A DNA stretch of 64,000 nt from Bifidobacterium moraviense (GCF_012932365.1 NZ_JAAIIH010000008.1:1-64000); one strand, 5' to 3'; counted from the first letter of the stretch, positions 1 to 9,125 are shown. Program-made: numbers and translations. Notes: generated by a model from the sequence alone, not told the origin.

Positions 1-148
1 GTCCACTGGCACGGTTGCTGTACCAGGCATCTCCATCTACTCATACCTCGCTGCCATGTCGTGTTAGGTGGCATGTTCTCTCGCTGGGGTGGTTCGCACA
101 ATTTTGGACCACTGCGCATGTCGGACTGCGGTCGCACATTCCCGCTGT

Positions 149-193
149 TACAATCAAGGTCAATCTTCGCAATCGTGAAACGATACGATCGTT
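149..193 (+). promoter_or_regulatory. Promoter and operator of the first LacI gene
   Basis: A -10-like TACAAT lies at 149-154, and a perfect inverted repeat AACGAT-ACG-ATCGTT lies at 179-193, just after the expected transcription start. LacI-family operators are often odd-length palindromes with a central CG, so this is a plausible autoregulatory site. The rest of 1-226 shows no convincing gene. Confidence 0.5.
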
Positions 194-268
194 CGCGATA
201 CAGAGAAAACGGCGAACTACAGCGCGATGCAGCGGAATGCGGCGCGACGACGGGTTGGGAGCGCAATC

Positions 269-1303
269 ATGGTACGAAGCAACGTTGGCGGCGGACGCGC
301 CACACTGCACGACGTGGCGGCCGCGGCGGGAGTCTCGGTCACCACGGTCTCGAACTACCTGAGCGGCTACCCGTACATGCGACAGTCCACCAAGGACCGC
401 GTGCGCAAGGCGATCGACGAGCTGGGCTACGTGGCCAACACGGCCGCGCGCACGCTCAAGACCGGCCGCACCGGACTGCTCACCCTGTCCGTGTCCGACC
501 TGCGCCAGTCGTACTTCGCCGAACTGGCCGAGCGCATCATCGCGGCCGCGCGCTACCGCAACTACGGCGTGATGATCGAATCGACCGGCCTGAACCGCGA
601 CCGCGAGATCGGCAGCATCGACTCGGTGCGCCGGCGCATGACGGACGGTCTGATCACCAGCCCCGCGTGCATGGGCGCCGGGGACGCCGCGGCGTTCGAG
701 GGCGACTACCCGCTGGTCATGCTGGGCGTGCAGCCGTTCACCGCGCCGTGCCACCACATTCTGGTGGACAACGTGCAGGCGGCGCACGACGCCACCGCGC
801 ATCTCATCAAGGCCGACTGCTCGCGCATCGCGCTCATCGGCGGCGCGGAGGGCGGCGAGGAGTCGAGCCGTACCACGCGTATGCGCGGCTACTGCGAGGC
901 GCTGCGCGAGGCGGGAATCCCGGTGCGCCACGAGCTGATCCGCGAGGTGCGCGACTGGAACGCACTGGGCGGCGCGCGTGCGGTGACCGCGCTGTTCGAC
1001 GACGGCATCCGCCCGGACGGCATCCTGGCCTGCAACGACCATCTGGCGTTCGGCGTGATGCGCCAGCTCAAGGATCTGGGGCTTGCGATCCCGGGCGACG
1101 TGCGCGTGGTGGGCTTCGACAACATCGACGAGGCTCGCTTCGCCATCCCGTCGCTCACCACCGTGGACCAGAGCGCGGATACCGTGGCGATCAAGGCCGT
1201 CGATTCGGTGATCGGCCAGATCGAGGCCGGCACGCGCGCGCCCGCGAGCGTGGAGCACGTGCCGCACAGCATCGTCTACCGCGCGTCCTCGCCCGAGGCG
1301 TAG
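269..1303 (+). CDS. LacI family transcriptional regulator
   Basis: This 344-residue protein has the standard LacI layout. An N-terminal helix-turn-helix at about residues 12-33 (TLHDVAAAAGVSVTTVSNYL) is followed by the hinge helix and a periplasmic-binding-protein-like sensor domain ending in the typical GFDN...PSLTTVDQ segment. The ATG at 269 is preferred over one 42 nt upstream because GGGAG sits 7 nt before it and the DNA-binding domain then begins at the usual distance. The next gene on the strand, after a 1.6-kb gap, is a secreted GH43 glycosidase whose promoter carries LacI-type palindromes, so this regulator may sense a plant glycan sugar. The ligand cannot be read from the sequence. 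Confidence 0.9.
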   Translation: MVRSNVGGGRATLHDVAAAAGVSVTTVSNYLSGYPYMRQSTKDRVRKAIDELGYVANTAARTLKTGRTGLLTLSVSDLRQSYFAELAERIIAAARYRNYGVMIESTGLNRDREIGSIDSVRRRMTDGLITSPACMGAGDAAAFEGDYPLVMLGVQPFTAPCHHILVDNVQAAHDATAHLIKADCSRIALIGGAEGGEESSRTTRMRGYCEALREAGIPVRHELIREVRDWNALGGARAVTALFDDGIRPDGILACNDHLAFGVMRQLKDLGLAIPGDVRVVGFDNIDEARFAIPSLTTVDQSADTVAIKAVDSVIGQIEAGTRAPASVEHVPHSIVYRASSPEA

Positions 1304-1466
1304 CTGGCGTACCGCCGCGTGGCGCCGTGCGGCGGGCCGGGGCTCCGGAGCGCGTTCGGCGGCGCGGGGCTGCCCGATGTTCGCGTTGCTTGCTCCGATT
1401 TGTTCGCTTCGGATAATTGGAGTGCTTAGAAGCGCAGAAACTACCTGTTGTTGCTTTGTGGGTGGA

Positions 1467-1642
1467 CACTCAGAAGTAGGGTTCCTTCTTCTGAGTGTGC
1501 GTCTCGGGTAATAAGTCCGTTCGCTCGTAGTTGCCGCTGTGCACATTGGCTTGATTCCGCCGTTTTGGGGATGGTCAGTTTGGCGGGTTGGGACTCGCTT
1601 CCGGCGATGGACACTCAGAAGAAGGGACCCTTCTTCTGAGTG
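1467..1642. repeat. Two related hairpins sharing GGACACTCAGAAG
   Basis: The first hairpin pairs CACTCAGAAG at 1467-1476 with CTTCTGAGTG at 1488-1497. The second, 145 bp on, has perfect 15-bp arms at 1612-1626 and 1628-1642 around a single base. Both begin with the same 13-nt word. They lie downstream of the LacI gene but have no T-run, so a terminator role is uncertain. Confidence 0.7.
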
Positions 1643-1697
1643 CGTCCGGATACGCTCGCGGCGGGCTGCTGAAGGCCTCGTTCGTCGTCTCGGTCGC

Positions 1698-1851
1698 GCA
1701 GATTTGGCGGATCTGACCATCATCGGAATTGCGTGGTTTGCAGATTTGGCGGAAGTGACCCCGGGGCGACGTTTTCGGGTCTCTCCGGGGTCACTTCCGC
1801 CAAATCTGCGAACCAAGGCAGCGTGCGGATGGTCAGATCTGCCAAATCTAC
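1698..1851. repeat. Nested inverted repeat, 154 bp
   Basis: Inner arms at 1741-1764 and 1785-1808 are a perfect 24-bp inverted repeat around a 20-nt loop. Outer arms at 1698-1722 and 1827-1851 are inverted copies with about three mismatches. The word CAGATTTGGCGGA begins the left arms, so the whole may have arisen by inverted duplication of one element. No coding potential is seen. Confidence 0.8.
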
Positions 1852-1949
1852 GCCGGTGTGCGGTGTGTGCCGGTGGAGTGCGGGGAGATCGGTCATCCAA
1901 TCCGCGATCGGACGGCGCCGACTGCCGGACTTCAGCCAGATGGTGTGCT

Positions 1950-2540
1950 GCCATCTGATGCGCGGCCGTTCGAAGGCCGGCCGTTCCGCGAAGCGTCGGA
2001 CAACGTGCGACCATGCGGCGTGCGGTCAATCGGAATGCGACTGGGGTATGTGCAATCAGGCAGCGTGCGGCCACTTGGTGCGCGACTGTTTGAGGCGCGA
2101 CCGTTCCGCAGATTGTCGGGCGACGTGTGGTTCGGCGCCGTGCAACCGGACATCACGCGGGCAATCGGAGTACTGTCGGGCTGCGCGCGACCGGACGGCC
2201 CCGCAGCCGAGCAGCGTGCGGCTGGATGCAATGCGGCCATATGGTGTGCGGCCGCTTGTTTGCGCTACGGCTATTCTGCGGATTGTCGGACAACATGCCG
2301 GCCCGGTGCTGTGCAAACGGGCAGCGTGTGGCCGGGCGACGTGCAATCAGGCGACGTGCGGCCGCTTGGTGCGCGATTGTTTGAGATGCGGCCGTTTTGC
2401 AGATTGTCGTGCGACGTGCGGTTCGGTGCTGGGCAACTAGACAACGTGCGGCCGCTTGATGTGCGATTGTTTGAGGTGCAGCCGGGTTTGCATGCGGCCA
2501 TATGGCGTGCGGCTGGTTGCGCGCAGTCAGACTGCATGCG
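1950..2540. repeat. Degenerate tandem repeat region rich in GTGCGGCC
   Basis: The stretch consists of diverged direct repeats. A unit at about 2050-2147 is repeated at 2341-2438 with roughly 80-85 percent identity by eye, a partial copy follows at about 2440, and weaker copies lie at 1959-2040 and 2223-2340. Unit length is about 97-118 bp. Frames are open on both strands because the words are GC-rich and lack stops, but no frame has a ribosome-binding site or protein-like composition. I regard it as non-coding. Confidence 0.6.
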
Positions 2541-2710
2541 CCCGGCGATCTACGTGCAACCCGCGCCCGACCGGCGCGCCCGGCCGACGTGCACCTGGCC
2601 GACGTGCACCTGACCGACGCGCGCCCGTCCGCATACCCAGCAAGACCGCATATGCCGCGTCTGTGTCGTTGCATCGCCTGTGCGGCGAGGCACTTCGGCA
2701 CCCCGTAAGG

Positions 2711-2740
2711 TTGCGTCACTGATCTGAAACGTTCTATACT
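2711..2740 (+). promoter_or_regulatory. Promoter and operator of the GH43 gene
   Basis: A -35-like TTGCGT at 2711-2716 and -10 TATACT at 2735-2740 are separated by 18 nt. The palindrome-like TGAA-ACG-TTCTA at 2725-2736 occupies the spacer and touches the -10, which is a classic repressor position. The expected leader is about 190 nt long. Confidence 0.6.
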
Positions 2741-2866
2741 GACCGAAGTTGATTGCGGTCTTCGTCGATCGCAGTCGCTGACGGTCGTTGAACGCAAGCG
2801 GTGAGGCTAGGAAACTCAAGGAAGACGCGGGCCGAGACATCGGCGGCGGGTTGCCGTGCGAGGTCT

Positions 2867-2879
2867 TTGAAACGTTCAA
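2867..2879 (+). promoter_or_regulatory. Second operator-like palindrome in the GH43 leader
   Basis: TTGAA-ACG-TTCAA is a perfect 5+3+5 inverted repeat. It shares TGAAACGTTC with the site in the promoter 143 bp upstream. Two spaced copies suggest looping by a LacI-family repressor, perhaps the product of the gene at 269. Confidence 0.55.
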
Positions 2880-2937
2880 TGGGCGTACAGGAAGGACCGG
2901 GCAACCGGGACGGGAAAGCAAGGAAGCTGGAGGACAC

Positions 2938-5900
2938 ATGACCACACGGACGAGACTCGTGGCGTCGCTTGCGGCGATCGCCACGCTGGGCGCGGGGCTG
3001 GCCGCCGCGGCGCCCGCGACGGCGGCGACCGGCACGGGAGGAGACGCCTCGGCCTCCTCGGAGATTCAGGTCGGTCCCTCGTGGACGGACGTCGACGGCA
3101 ACATCGTGGAGGCGCACGGCGGCGCGGCCAACAAGTACAACGAATCCGAGTTCGGCATCGACGTCACCGGCGACGGCGACACGGACGACGACGTCTACCT
3201 GCTCTACGGCGAGAAGAAGACCAACGCCACGCGCCCGGTGGACGGCATCAACGGCTACTGGTCCACCGATCTGGAGCACTGGCACTACATGGGCAACGTG
3301 CTCAGGACGCACAACGTGCTGCCGGACAAGGTGATCACCATCACCGGCAACCAGTCGTACACTGACTACGATTCCCAGCAGTACTTCGCCGACCACAAGA
3401 TCTCGCAGGACGGCAAGACCACCTCCTACGCGGCCGGCTCCCAGAAGTACACCGTGCTCGACGAGGCGAACCTGCAGGAGCTCAAGGACCTCGCCAACTC
3501 CGGCGCCGACACCGAGGACGCCAAGTCCGCCAAGGCGTTCGTCGAACCGTACGTCAAGACCAGGGACGCCAACGGCAAGGCCCTCGAATACTACGAGGAC
3601 GACCTCAGGCTCGGCTTCGAATACCTGTACGGCATGTACAACATCGTGGAGCGCCCGAAGGTCGTCTACAACAAGGCCACCAAGCAGTTCGTGGCGATCT
3701 TCCACTCCGACGGCGCCACCAACGCCAACGGCGACCGCATCAGCTGGATCGAAGGTCTGACCAACTCCGGCCTCGGCGCCACCGGCGGCAAGGAATACTT
3801 CGCGCAGAATGGCAACACCGGCTCGCGCTACTCGCGCGCGCAGATCGGCTACGCGGTCTCCGACAGCCCGTTCGGCCCGTTCCGCATGGTCAACTCCACG
3901 CGCATGAACTTCGACAAGTCGCTGCACGCCACCCGCTTCGGCGAATCGCGCGACATGACCGTGTTCGTGGACTACGGGCACGACGTCAACAACGACGGCG
4001 TGGACGACGCGTACGCCGTGTACTCGTCCGAGATGAACGCGAAGATGTACATCTCGCTGCTCAACAAGGACTACACGGGTCCGATCGCGGACGGCAACTC
4101 CGAGCCCGAGAGCGACCACACGTGGCGCTCCCGCGTGCTGCCGGACAATTCCCGCGAGGCATCCGCGCTGTTCTACTGGGACGGCTGGTACTACATGATC
4201 ACCTCCGGCACCAACGGCTGGAACTCCACGCCGGTGATCTACTACCGCGCCAAGAGCGTGCTGCAGGACGCCGTCTGGGAGAAGCTCGGCAACCCGTTCA
4301 CCGGCGACAACCCGTCCATGGGCTACGATTCGCAGCCCACGTACGTGATCGCCAAGGATCAGGAGAAGGGCCAGTTCATCTACATGGGCGACCGCTGGGT
4401 GGTGGATTCCAAGACCGGTTCCGCGGGCAAGAACTCCAAGCTCATCTGGCTGCCGATCGAGCTGACCGACGACGACTCCGCGCCGATCCGGATCTCCGGA
4501 CGCGCCTCGTGGAATCCGTTCGACGACTCGCTGTACGCCGCGCCCAAGAACTACGGTTCGCTCGTGCTGGAGCGCGGATCGCTGCTGCCGTCCACGCTGA
4601 GCATCGGCGGCAAGGACGTGGCCGTGACGTGGGCCGACGGCGCCGACGATCAGGTCGCCGCCGCGTCCGCCGGCGACACGCTGCAGCTGAACTTCACCGC
4701 GGACGGGGAGCGATACGTCGCCTCGGTGCAGGTCATCGCCGCGGGACTCACGTACTTCATCGACTCCGGCGCCAAGGACGCCGCGTCCGCCTCCGAATAC
4801 GCCGCCGTGCAGGCCGCGGTCCGGGGGCTGAAGAACCAGACGCCCGATCAGGTGTCCGACGGCACCTCGTGGGGCTATGTCAGCACGAACGTGGTGGCGA
4901 AGAACGACGCCGGAGACGGCAAGGACGACACCGGCCTGTACACCAACAACAACGGCGACGTGATCTCTTACAGGCTGCCGCTCGACGCCGGTTCGTACAC
5001 CATCACCGCCGGGTTCCATGATTGGTGGGCGCAGTGGACCGACAACCGCACGGTGCAGCTCAGCGTCTCCGGCGAGACCGCGACCGCGGCCGCCGACGCC
5101 CAGAGCGGCGTCATCGCCACCGGAGACACGGTGACCATCACCAACAACAAGGTGCAGCAGAACGCCACCGGTTCCGTGTCGTTCACGCTCGACAAGGCGC
5201 AGACCGTCACGTTCTCCGTGACGCGCACGGCCGCCTCCAAGGCTGACCCGATCCTCAGCTGGCTCACCGTAGCGCAGCAGGCGAAGAGCCTCGGCTCGAT
5301 CGGCGTGACGAAGGGCGGCGCGCTGCCCGAGACCGTGACGATCGACGGCAAGGACGTCAAGGTGACGTGGAGCGACGCGAGCAGGCGCCTCGCCGCGAGC
5401 GCCGCCGCCACGGTCGCCGACCTCGGCATCGCCGGCACCACCGAGACCGGCGCCCCGGTGACCGCCACCGCGCTCAGCGTGCCCGCCGGCACCGTGTACT
5501 TCGCGGACTCCGGCGCCACCGCGACCGGCGTCACGGCCACGCCCGACTACGACGCGGTCAAGGCCGCGCTGGGCGACCAGCTGCTCAACGCCGACGCCGC
5601 CGACCGGCAGTGGGACGGCAAGACGGACGGACCGACGTGGGGCTGGTCCGGCGGCGGCACGGGCGCGGGCGTGACCTCCGCCACCGCCACCGACTGGGGC
5701 AACAGCTTCATCGCCGCCGACTACGACGCCAAGAACGGCCAGATCACCTATCATCTGACGCTGCCCGCCGGCAGGTACGACATCGGCGCGGTGCAGTCGC
5801 CGCTCAAGTACCCGAACGGCATGTACTCCACCGTGACGATCGGCGACCAGACGATCGGCGCGCGCAAGGTCGTCTCCGGCATGAGCGACGCGAACCGCAC

Positions 5901-6972
5901 CGTCGTGCAGTCCGTGGAGGTCCCCGAGGACGCCGTGGTGGACGTGACCGTGGGCACCGATGGCAATTCCGGCTACAACGTGCGCCTCGCCGCCGTGTGG
6001 GCCGCACGCACCGGCGACATCGCGCCGGACGTGGACAAGGCCGCGCTGCAGCAGAAGGTGAACGACGTGGCGGCCGAGATCGCGTCGGGCGCGCTGAAGG
6101 CCGACGACTACACGACCACGTCGTGGGACAACCTGATCAAGCGACTGGACGCCGCGAAGACGGTGATCGCCGACCAGGACGCCGCGCAGGACGCCGTGGA
6201 CGCCGCGCTCGACGCGCTCGCGAAGGCCCGCGCCGGGCTGATCAAGGACGCCGGCACGTCCGGCGGCAACGGCGGCGGCACGACGATCATCTCCAAGAAG
6301 CAGGCGACGATCACGGGCGTGACCGCGGCCGACGCGTGGTTCGATGGTCAGCCGCACGCGGGCTTCGCGGGCACCGCCACCAGCGAGTTCAAGGGTGCGT
6401 ACGAGATCACGTACACCGGTTCCGGCACCACGAAGTACGGTCCGTCCGCCGCTGCGCCGACCGCCGCGGGCACGTACCGCGTGACGATCAGCGTGCCGTC
6501 CTCGGATCCGACGTGGCACGGTTCGCTGATGATGGAGTTCGCGATCCGCTCCGGCTCCACGGTGGTGAGCCGCTTCTATTCCGCCGGCGCGAACCGTCAC
6601 ATGTGGACGGCTTCGGCGGCCGAGTCCGGCGTCCTGCCGGGCATGGGCTGGGGCACCGAGGGGGATGCGTTCACGATGGATGCGCAGACCGGCGTGCCGG
6701 TGTATCGCCTGTACGATCCGGCGGGCAACCAGCATCTGTGGACCACGTCGACCGAGGAGCGCGACCACCTGCTGGCGAACGGCTGGAACGACGAGGACAT
6801 CGCGTTCTACGAGAACCCGACGGCGACGGTCGATGTCTACCGCTTGTACAACCCGTACACGGGCGAGCATCTGTGGACCACGTCGCTGCTGGAGCGTGAT
6901 TCGCTGTGGTCGCAGTCGGGCGGCGAGTGGACGTACGAGGGTGTGGCGTTCAAGGCCATGGCTCAGGAGTGA
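2938..6972 (+). CDS. Secreted multidomain GH43 glycosidase, subfamily 24-like
   Basis: The 1344-residue protein begins with a signal peptide (residues 1-30, ending APATAA). A GH43-type five-bladed propeller follows at about 40-535. Its opening (GNIVEAHGG...YLLYGE) resembles subfamily 24, which includes bifidobacterial exo-beta-1,3-galactanases, so galactan side chains of arabinogalactan proteins are the likeliest substrate. Next come two Ig-like plus galactose-binding-like pairs (about 550-785 and 785-1020), a FIVAR module (about 1030-1102), an MBG-like fold (about 1122-1202) and C-terminal DUF5648 repeats with HLWTTS motifs (about 1207-1344). There is no sortase signal or C-terminal membrane segment. 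ATG 2938 has GGAGG close upstream and opens the signal peptide; a start at 2788 has neither. Substrate is inferred. Confidence 0.9.
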   Translation: MTTRTRLVASLAAIATLGAGLAAAAPATAATGTGGDASASSEIQVGPSWTDVDGNIVEAHGGAANKYNESEFGIDVTGDGDTDDDVYLLYGEKKTNATRPVDGINGYWSTDLEHWHYMGNVLRTHNVLPDKVITITGNQSYTDYDSQQYFADHKISQDGKTTSYAAGSQKYTVLDEANLQELKDLANSGADTEDAKSAKAFVEPYVKTRDANGKALEYYEDDLRLGFEYLYGMYNIVERPKVVYNKATKQFVAIFHSDGATNANGDRISWIEGLTNSGLGATGGKEYFAQNGNTGSRYSRAQIGYAVSDSPFGPFRMVNSTRMNFDKSLHATRFGESRDMTVFVDYGHDVNNDGVDDAYAVYSSEMNAKMYISLLNKDYTGPIADGNSEPESDHTWRSRVLPDNSREASALFYWDGWYYMITSGTNGWNSTPVIYYRAKSVLQDAVWEKLGNPFTGDNPSMGYDSQPTYVIAKDQEKGQFIYMGDRWVVDSKTGSAGKNSKLIWLPIELTDDDSAPIRISGRASWNPFDDSLYAAPKNYGSLVLERGSLLPSTLSIGGKDVAVTWADGADDQVAAASAGDTLQLNFTADGERYVASVQVIAAGLTYFIDSGAKDAASASEYAAVQAAVRGLKNQTPDQVSDGTSWGYVSTNVVAKNDAGDGKDDTGLYTNNNGDVISYRLPLDAGSYTITAGFHDWWAQWTDNRTVQLSVSGETATAAADAQSGVIATGDTVTITNNKVQQNATGSVSFTLDKAQTVTFSVTRTAASKADPILSWLTVAQQAKSLGSIGVTKGGALPETVTIDGKDVKVTWSDASRRLAASAAATVADLGIAGTTETGAPVTATALSVPAGTVYFADSGATATGVTATPDYDAVKAALGDQLLNADAADRQWDGKTDGPTWGWSGGGTGAGVTSATATDWGNSFIAADYDAKNGQITYHLTLPAGRYDIGAVQSPLKYPNGMYSTVTIGDQTIGARKVVSGMSDANRTVVQSVEVPEDAVVDVTVGTDGNSGYNVRLAAVWAARTGDIAPDVDKAALQQKVNDVAAEIASGALKADDYTTTSWDNLIKRLDAAKTVIADQDAAQDAVDAALDALAKARAGLIKDAGTSGGNGGGTTIISKKQATITGVTAADAWFDGQPHAGFAGTATSEFKGAYEITYTGSGTTKYGPSAAAPTAAGTYRVTISVPSSDPTWHGSLMMEFAIRSGSTVVSRFYSAGANRHMWTASAAESGVLPGMGWGTEGDAFTMDAQTGVPVYRLYDPAGNQHLWTTSTEERDHLLANGWNDEDIAFYENPTATVDVYRLYNPYTGEHLWTTSLLERDSLWSQSGGEWTYEGVAFKAMAQE

Positions 6973-7086
6973 TGCGCCGACGGCCTGCGACGGTCTGACG
7001 GAGGTTCGGCATGACGTGCCGCGCTGCCGGGTGACCGATTGATCGGTTTCCGCCGACGCGCAACGTTTTGCCGAGCGACTTCCCCG

Positions 7087-7126
7087 GGCGGTCCGGATGG
7101 TTGAGATGCCATCCGGGCCGCCTTTT
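7087..7126 (+). terminator. Rho-independent terminator after the GH43 gene
   Basis: A 14-bp stem (7087-7100 with 7109-7122, one G-U pair) is followed by TTTT. Confidence 0.9.
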
Positions 7127-7181
7127 GCATGGCTGCGGTGTGCTGCGGAATCGGGCGGGCGATGCCGCTCCCTGCCGGAAA

Positions 7182-7383
7182 TCGCAACGTTGCGATGACG
7201 TGCCGTCGTCATGCGACGACATGGCCCTCATGGTGCCTGCCTGCCGCAACGTTGCGATGGGCGACCATCGTGGGTGGTGGCCCGGGCGTGTCCAAAGTGG
7301 CCGATCGTCGCAACGTTGCTATGGCAGGGCATCGTAGACGATGGTGTGGGTGCCTACAGTGGTCGTTCATCGCAACGTTGCGA
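7182..7383. repeat. 62-nt hairpin array, family A, locus 1
   Basis: Four copies of the palindrome TCGCAACGTTGCGA (some imperfect) have CAACGTTG cores at 7185, 7247, 7311 and 7373, spaced 62, 64 and 62 nt. The sequence from one core to the next folds as an imperfect hairpin whose base is the two half-palindromes. The same family recurs at 49315, 51098 and 54921. Confidence 0.8.
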
Positions 7384-7485
7384 CGAACGGCTGTGCGCTC
7401 GGTCGATGGCCTGCCTTGGTCGGGATGCGTCCCGGCGGGAACGCGCCGTTGAGATGACGGCTATCGAGCTATCGGGCGCATCTTC

Positions 7486-7562
7486 GGCAAACGAAGGGCC
7501 GGGTTTTCGGAGAAACCGCGGAATCGCAACGGCGCGACGGGAAACCTGCCCCTTCCCTTGCC
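7486..7562. repeat. Single hairpin unit, family B
   Basis: The arms begin GGCAAACGAAGGGCCGGGTT and end with the near reverse complement of it. It matches the four 94-nt-spaced units at 55005-55364. In both places family B lies directly beside a family A array. Confidence 0.7.
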
Positions 7563-7628
7563 GGTCGGACGCGCGTCTCGGTACATGACCTCGTTCCGGG
7601 CTGCCGGGCTGCCGGGTCGCAGATAATG

Positions 7629-7661
7629 AAAAACCCTCCCGCGGTGGAATGCAGGAGGGTT
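7629..7661 (-). terminator. Terminator after tRNA-Ala
   Basis: Read on the minus strand, AACCCTCC pairs with GGAGGGTT and is followed by a T-run. It begins 6 nt past the tRNA. Confidence 0.85.
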
Positions 7662-7666
7662 CTTCG

Positions 7667-7739
7667 TGGAGCTAATGGTAATCGAAACCACGACCTCTTC
7701 GATGCGAACGAAGCGCTCTACCAACTGAGCTATAGCCCC
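7667..7739 (-). tRNA. tRNA-Ala (anticodon CGC)
   Basis: The 73-nt minus-strand sequence starts GGGGCTATAGCTCAG and folds as a cloverleaf. The anticodon stem CTTCG/CGAAG encloses loop TTCGCAT, giving anticodon CGC. The acceptor stem has the G3-U70 pair that alanyl-tRNA synthetase recognises, which supports the identity independently. CCA is not encoded. Confidence 0.96.
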
Positions 7740-7905
7740 TTGGATGTTGCCTTGCTTCGCAGAGCAACTTTTGACATGCTAGTACGTCTCCCGAATTTTG
7801 GCAAACCCGAGACACGCCGGAAACGACGCGCCTCGGGTGGGCTCGGGCAACGCGCGCACGTCGCCCGGACGACGTCCGGTGCGGACGCTGCCCGATGCAC
7901 GTCGC

Positions 7906-8751
7906 TTAGCGTGCGCTGCCCTCGCGTTCGTCGAGCGTGCGGTGCAGCGTGTCGCGCGCGGCGGTGATGTCGGCGTCGGCCGCCTGCGCCTGCTCCAGAC
8001 CGGTCTCCATGCGGTCGAGCTCGGAATCGGCGACGGCGGAGGTGACGTCCTGCGGGTTGACGTCCTGCTCGTCGGTGGTCTCGGACGGCGTCTTCTTGCC
8101 GAACTTCGCCTTGCACAGGCCGATGATGGTGGGCAGCAGCGAGATCACGAGGATCAGCACGATCACCAGCTCGAAATGCTCCTGCACGGCGGGGATGCCG
8201 CCGAAGAAGTAGCCGAGCAGCGTGAACAGGGTGGACCAGGTGAGGCCGCCGAGGATGGAGAACGGGGTGAAGCGGCTCCAGCGCATGCCGGAGATGCCGG
8301 AGATGAACGGCATGAACGTGCGGATGAACGGGAAGAATCGGCCGAGGAACACGGCGAGCGGGCCCCACTTCTCGATCATGCCCTCGGTCTTGGCGATGCG
8401 CTCCGGGGTCATGGCCTTGACCTTGCCGGAGGCGATGATGCGACGGCCGAAGAAGTGGCCGATGAAGTAATTGCACTGGTCGCCGATGATCGGCGCGAGC
8501 CACACGACGGGCAGCAGGAACATGAGCGGCAGCGAGCCGGGGGCACCGGTGGCCGCGTCGGGGGCGGCGAAGAAGCCGGCGGCGAACAGCAGCGAGTCGC
8601 CGGGCAGGAACGGGAAGAACACCACGCCCGTCTCGATGAACACGATGAGGAAGATGAAGCCGAGCGTGGGCGCCACGCCCATGGCGATCCAGCTGGCGAT
8701 GGCCGCACGCGGATCCTTGAGCAGCTCGATGATGAAATTGACGAATCCCAT
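7906..8751 (-). CDS. DedA family membrane protein
   Basis: The 281-residue protein has several hydrophobic segments and the DedA/SNARE-associated signatures: FFPFLPGDSLLFAAG at about 45-59 and GRFFPFIRTFMPFISG at about 137-152. DedA proteins act in the cytoplasmic membrane and some are phospholipid flippases that recycle undecaprenyl phosphate or phosphatidylethanolamine; which applies here is unknown. The C-terminal 50 residues are acidic and probably cytosolic. The ATG at 8751 has AAGGA 5 nt upstream; a longer frame adds an Arg-rich, non-membrane extension and is rejected. Confidence 0.93.
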   Translation of the reverse strand: MGFVNFIIELLKDPRAAIASWIAMGVAPTLGFIFLIVFIETGVVFFPFLPGDSLLFAAGFFAAPDAATGAPGSLPLMFLLPVVWLAPIIGDQCNYFIGHFFGRRIIASGKVKAMTPERIAKTEGMIEKWGPLAVFLGRFFPFIRTFMPFISGISGMRWSRFTPFSILGGLTWSTLFTLLGYFFGGIPAVQEHFELVIVLILVISLLPTIIGLCKAKFGKKTPSETTDEQDVNPQDVTSAVADSELDRMETGLEQAQAADADITAARDTLHRTLDEREGSAR

Positions 8752-8952
8752 GACAATCCTTGAGGTATGCCGGCCGTGGATGCCGGTGCGGTCGCGGCGC
8801 GTGGCGCGCGACGTCGGCGATGCCGGTCGATGTCGTAATCGCACACCACCCTAGCAGTTCGTCGGCTTTGCGCTGGGTTCGGGTCGGTGACCAAGCACAA
8901 TCCTCACAAACGCCAAGGCTTGGCTAAGACGTCGTACGATTGGGGCCCGCCG

Positions 8953-9112
8953 CGTCACGCGGAGCGCCGGTTGCGTCACGCGGAGCGTCCGCTCCCTGTG
9001 ACGCACTTCGCCAAAACCGCGGAATTCCGCCGATTTGCGGTATCCCGCTCCGTGTGACGCGCGCTCCGCGTGACGCACGCCGCGCTCCCTGTGACGCCCG
9101 CTCCCTGTGACG
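8953..9112. repeat. CGTCACGCGGAGCG repeat cluster, locus 1
   Basis: Seven copies of a 14-mer occur in both orientations: two as CGTCACGCGGAGCG, then five as CGCTCC(C/G)(C/T)GTGACG. Opposed copies can pair into hairpins. The same element clusters at 15827-15970. It fills the gap between dedA and the PMT gene; no coding signal is seen in 8752-9149. Confidence 0.75.
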
Positions 9113-9125
9113 TGGCCTGCGACGG

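Noticed and set aside
15..362. Plus-strand frame overlapping the LacI start
   Set aside because: No ribosome-binding site, Arg/Ser/Thr-rich random-looking composition, and it overlaps the LacI DNA-binding domain in another frame.
2734..7212. Very long minus-strand open frame opposite the GH43 gene
   Set aside because: It mirrors the codon pattern of the real gene, has low-complexity Val/Gly/Arg/His composition and no ribosome-binding site.
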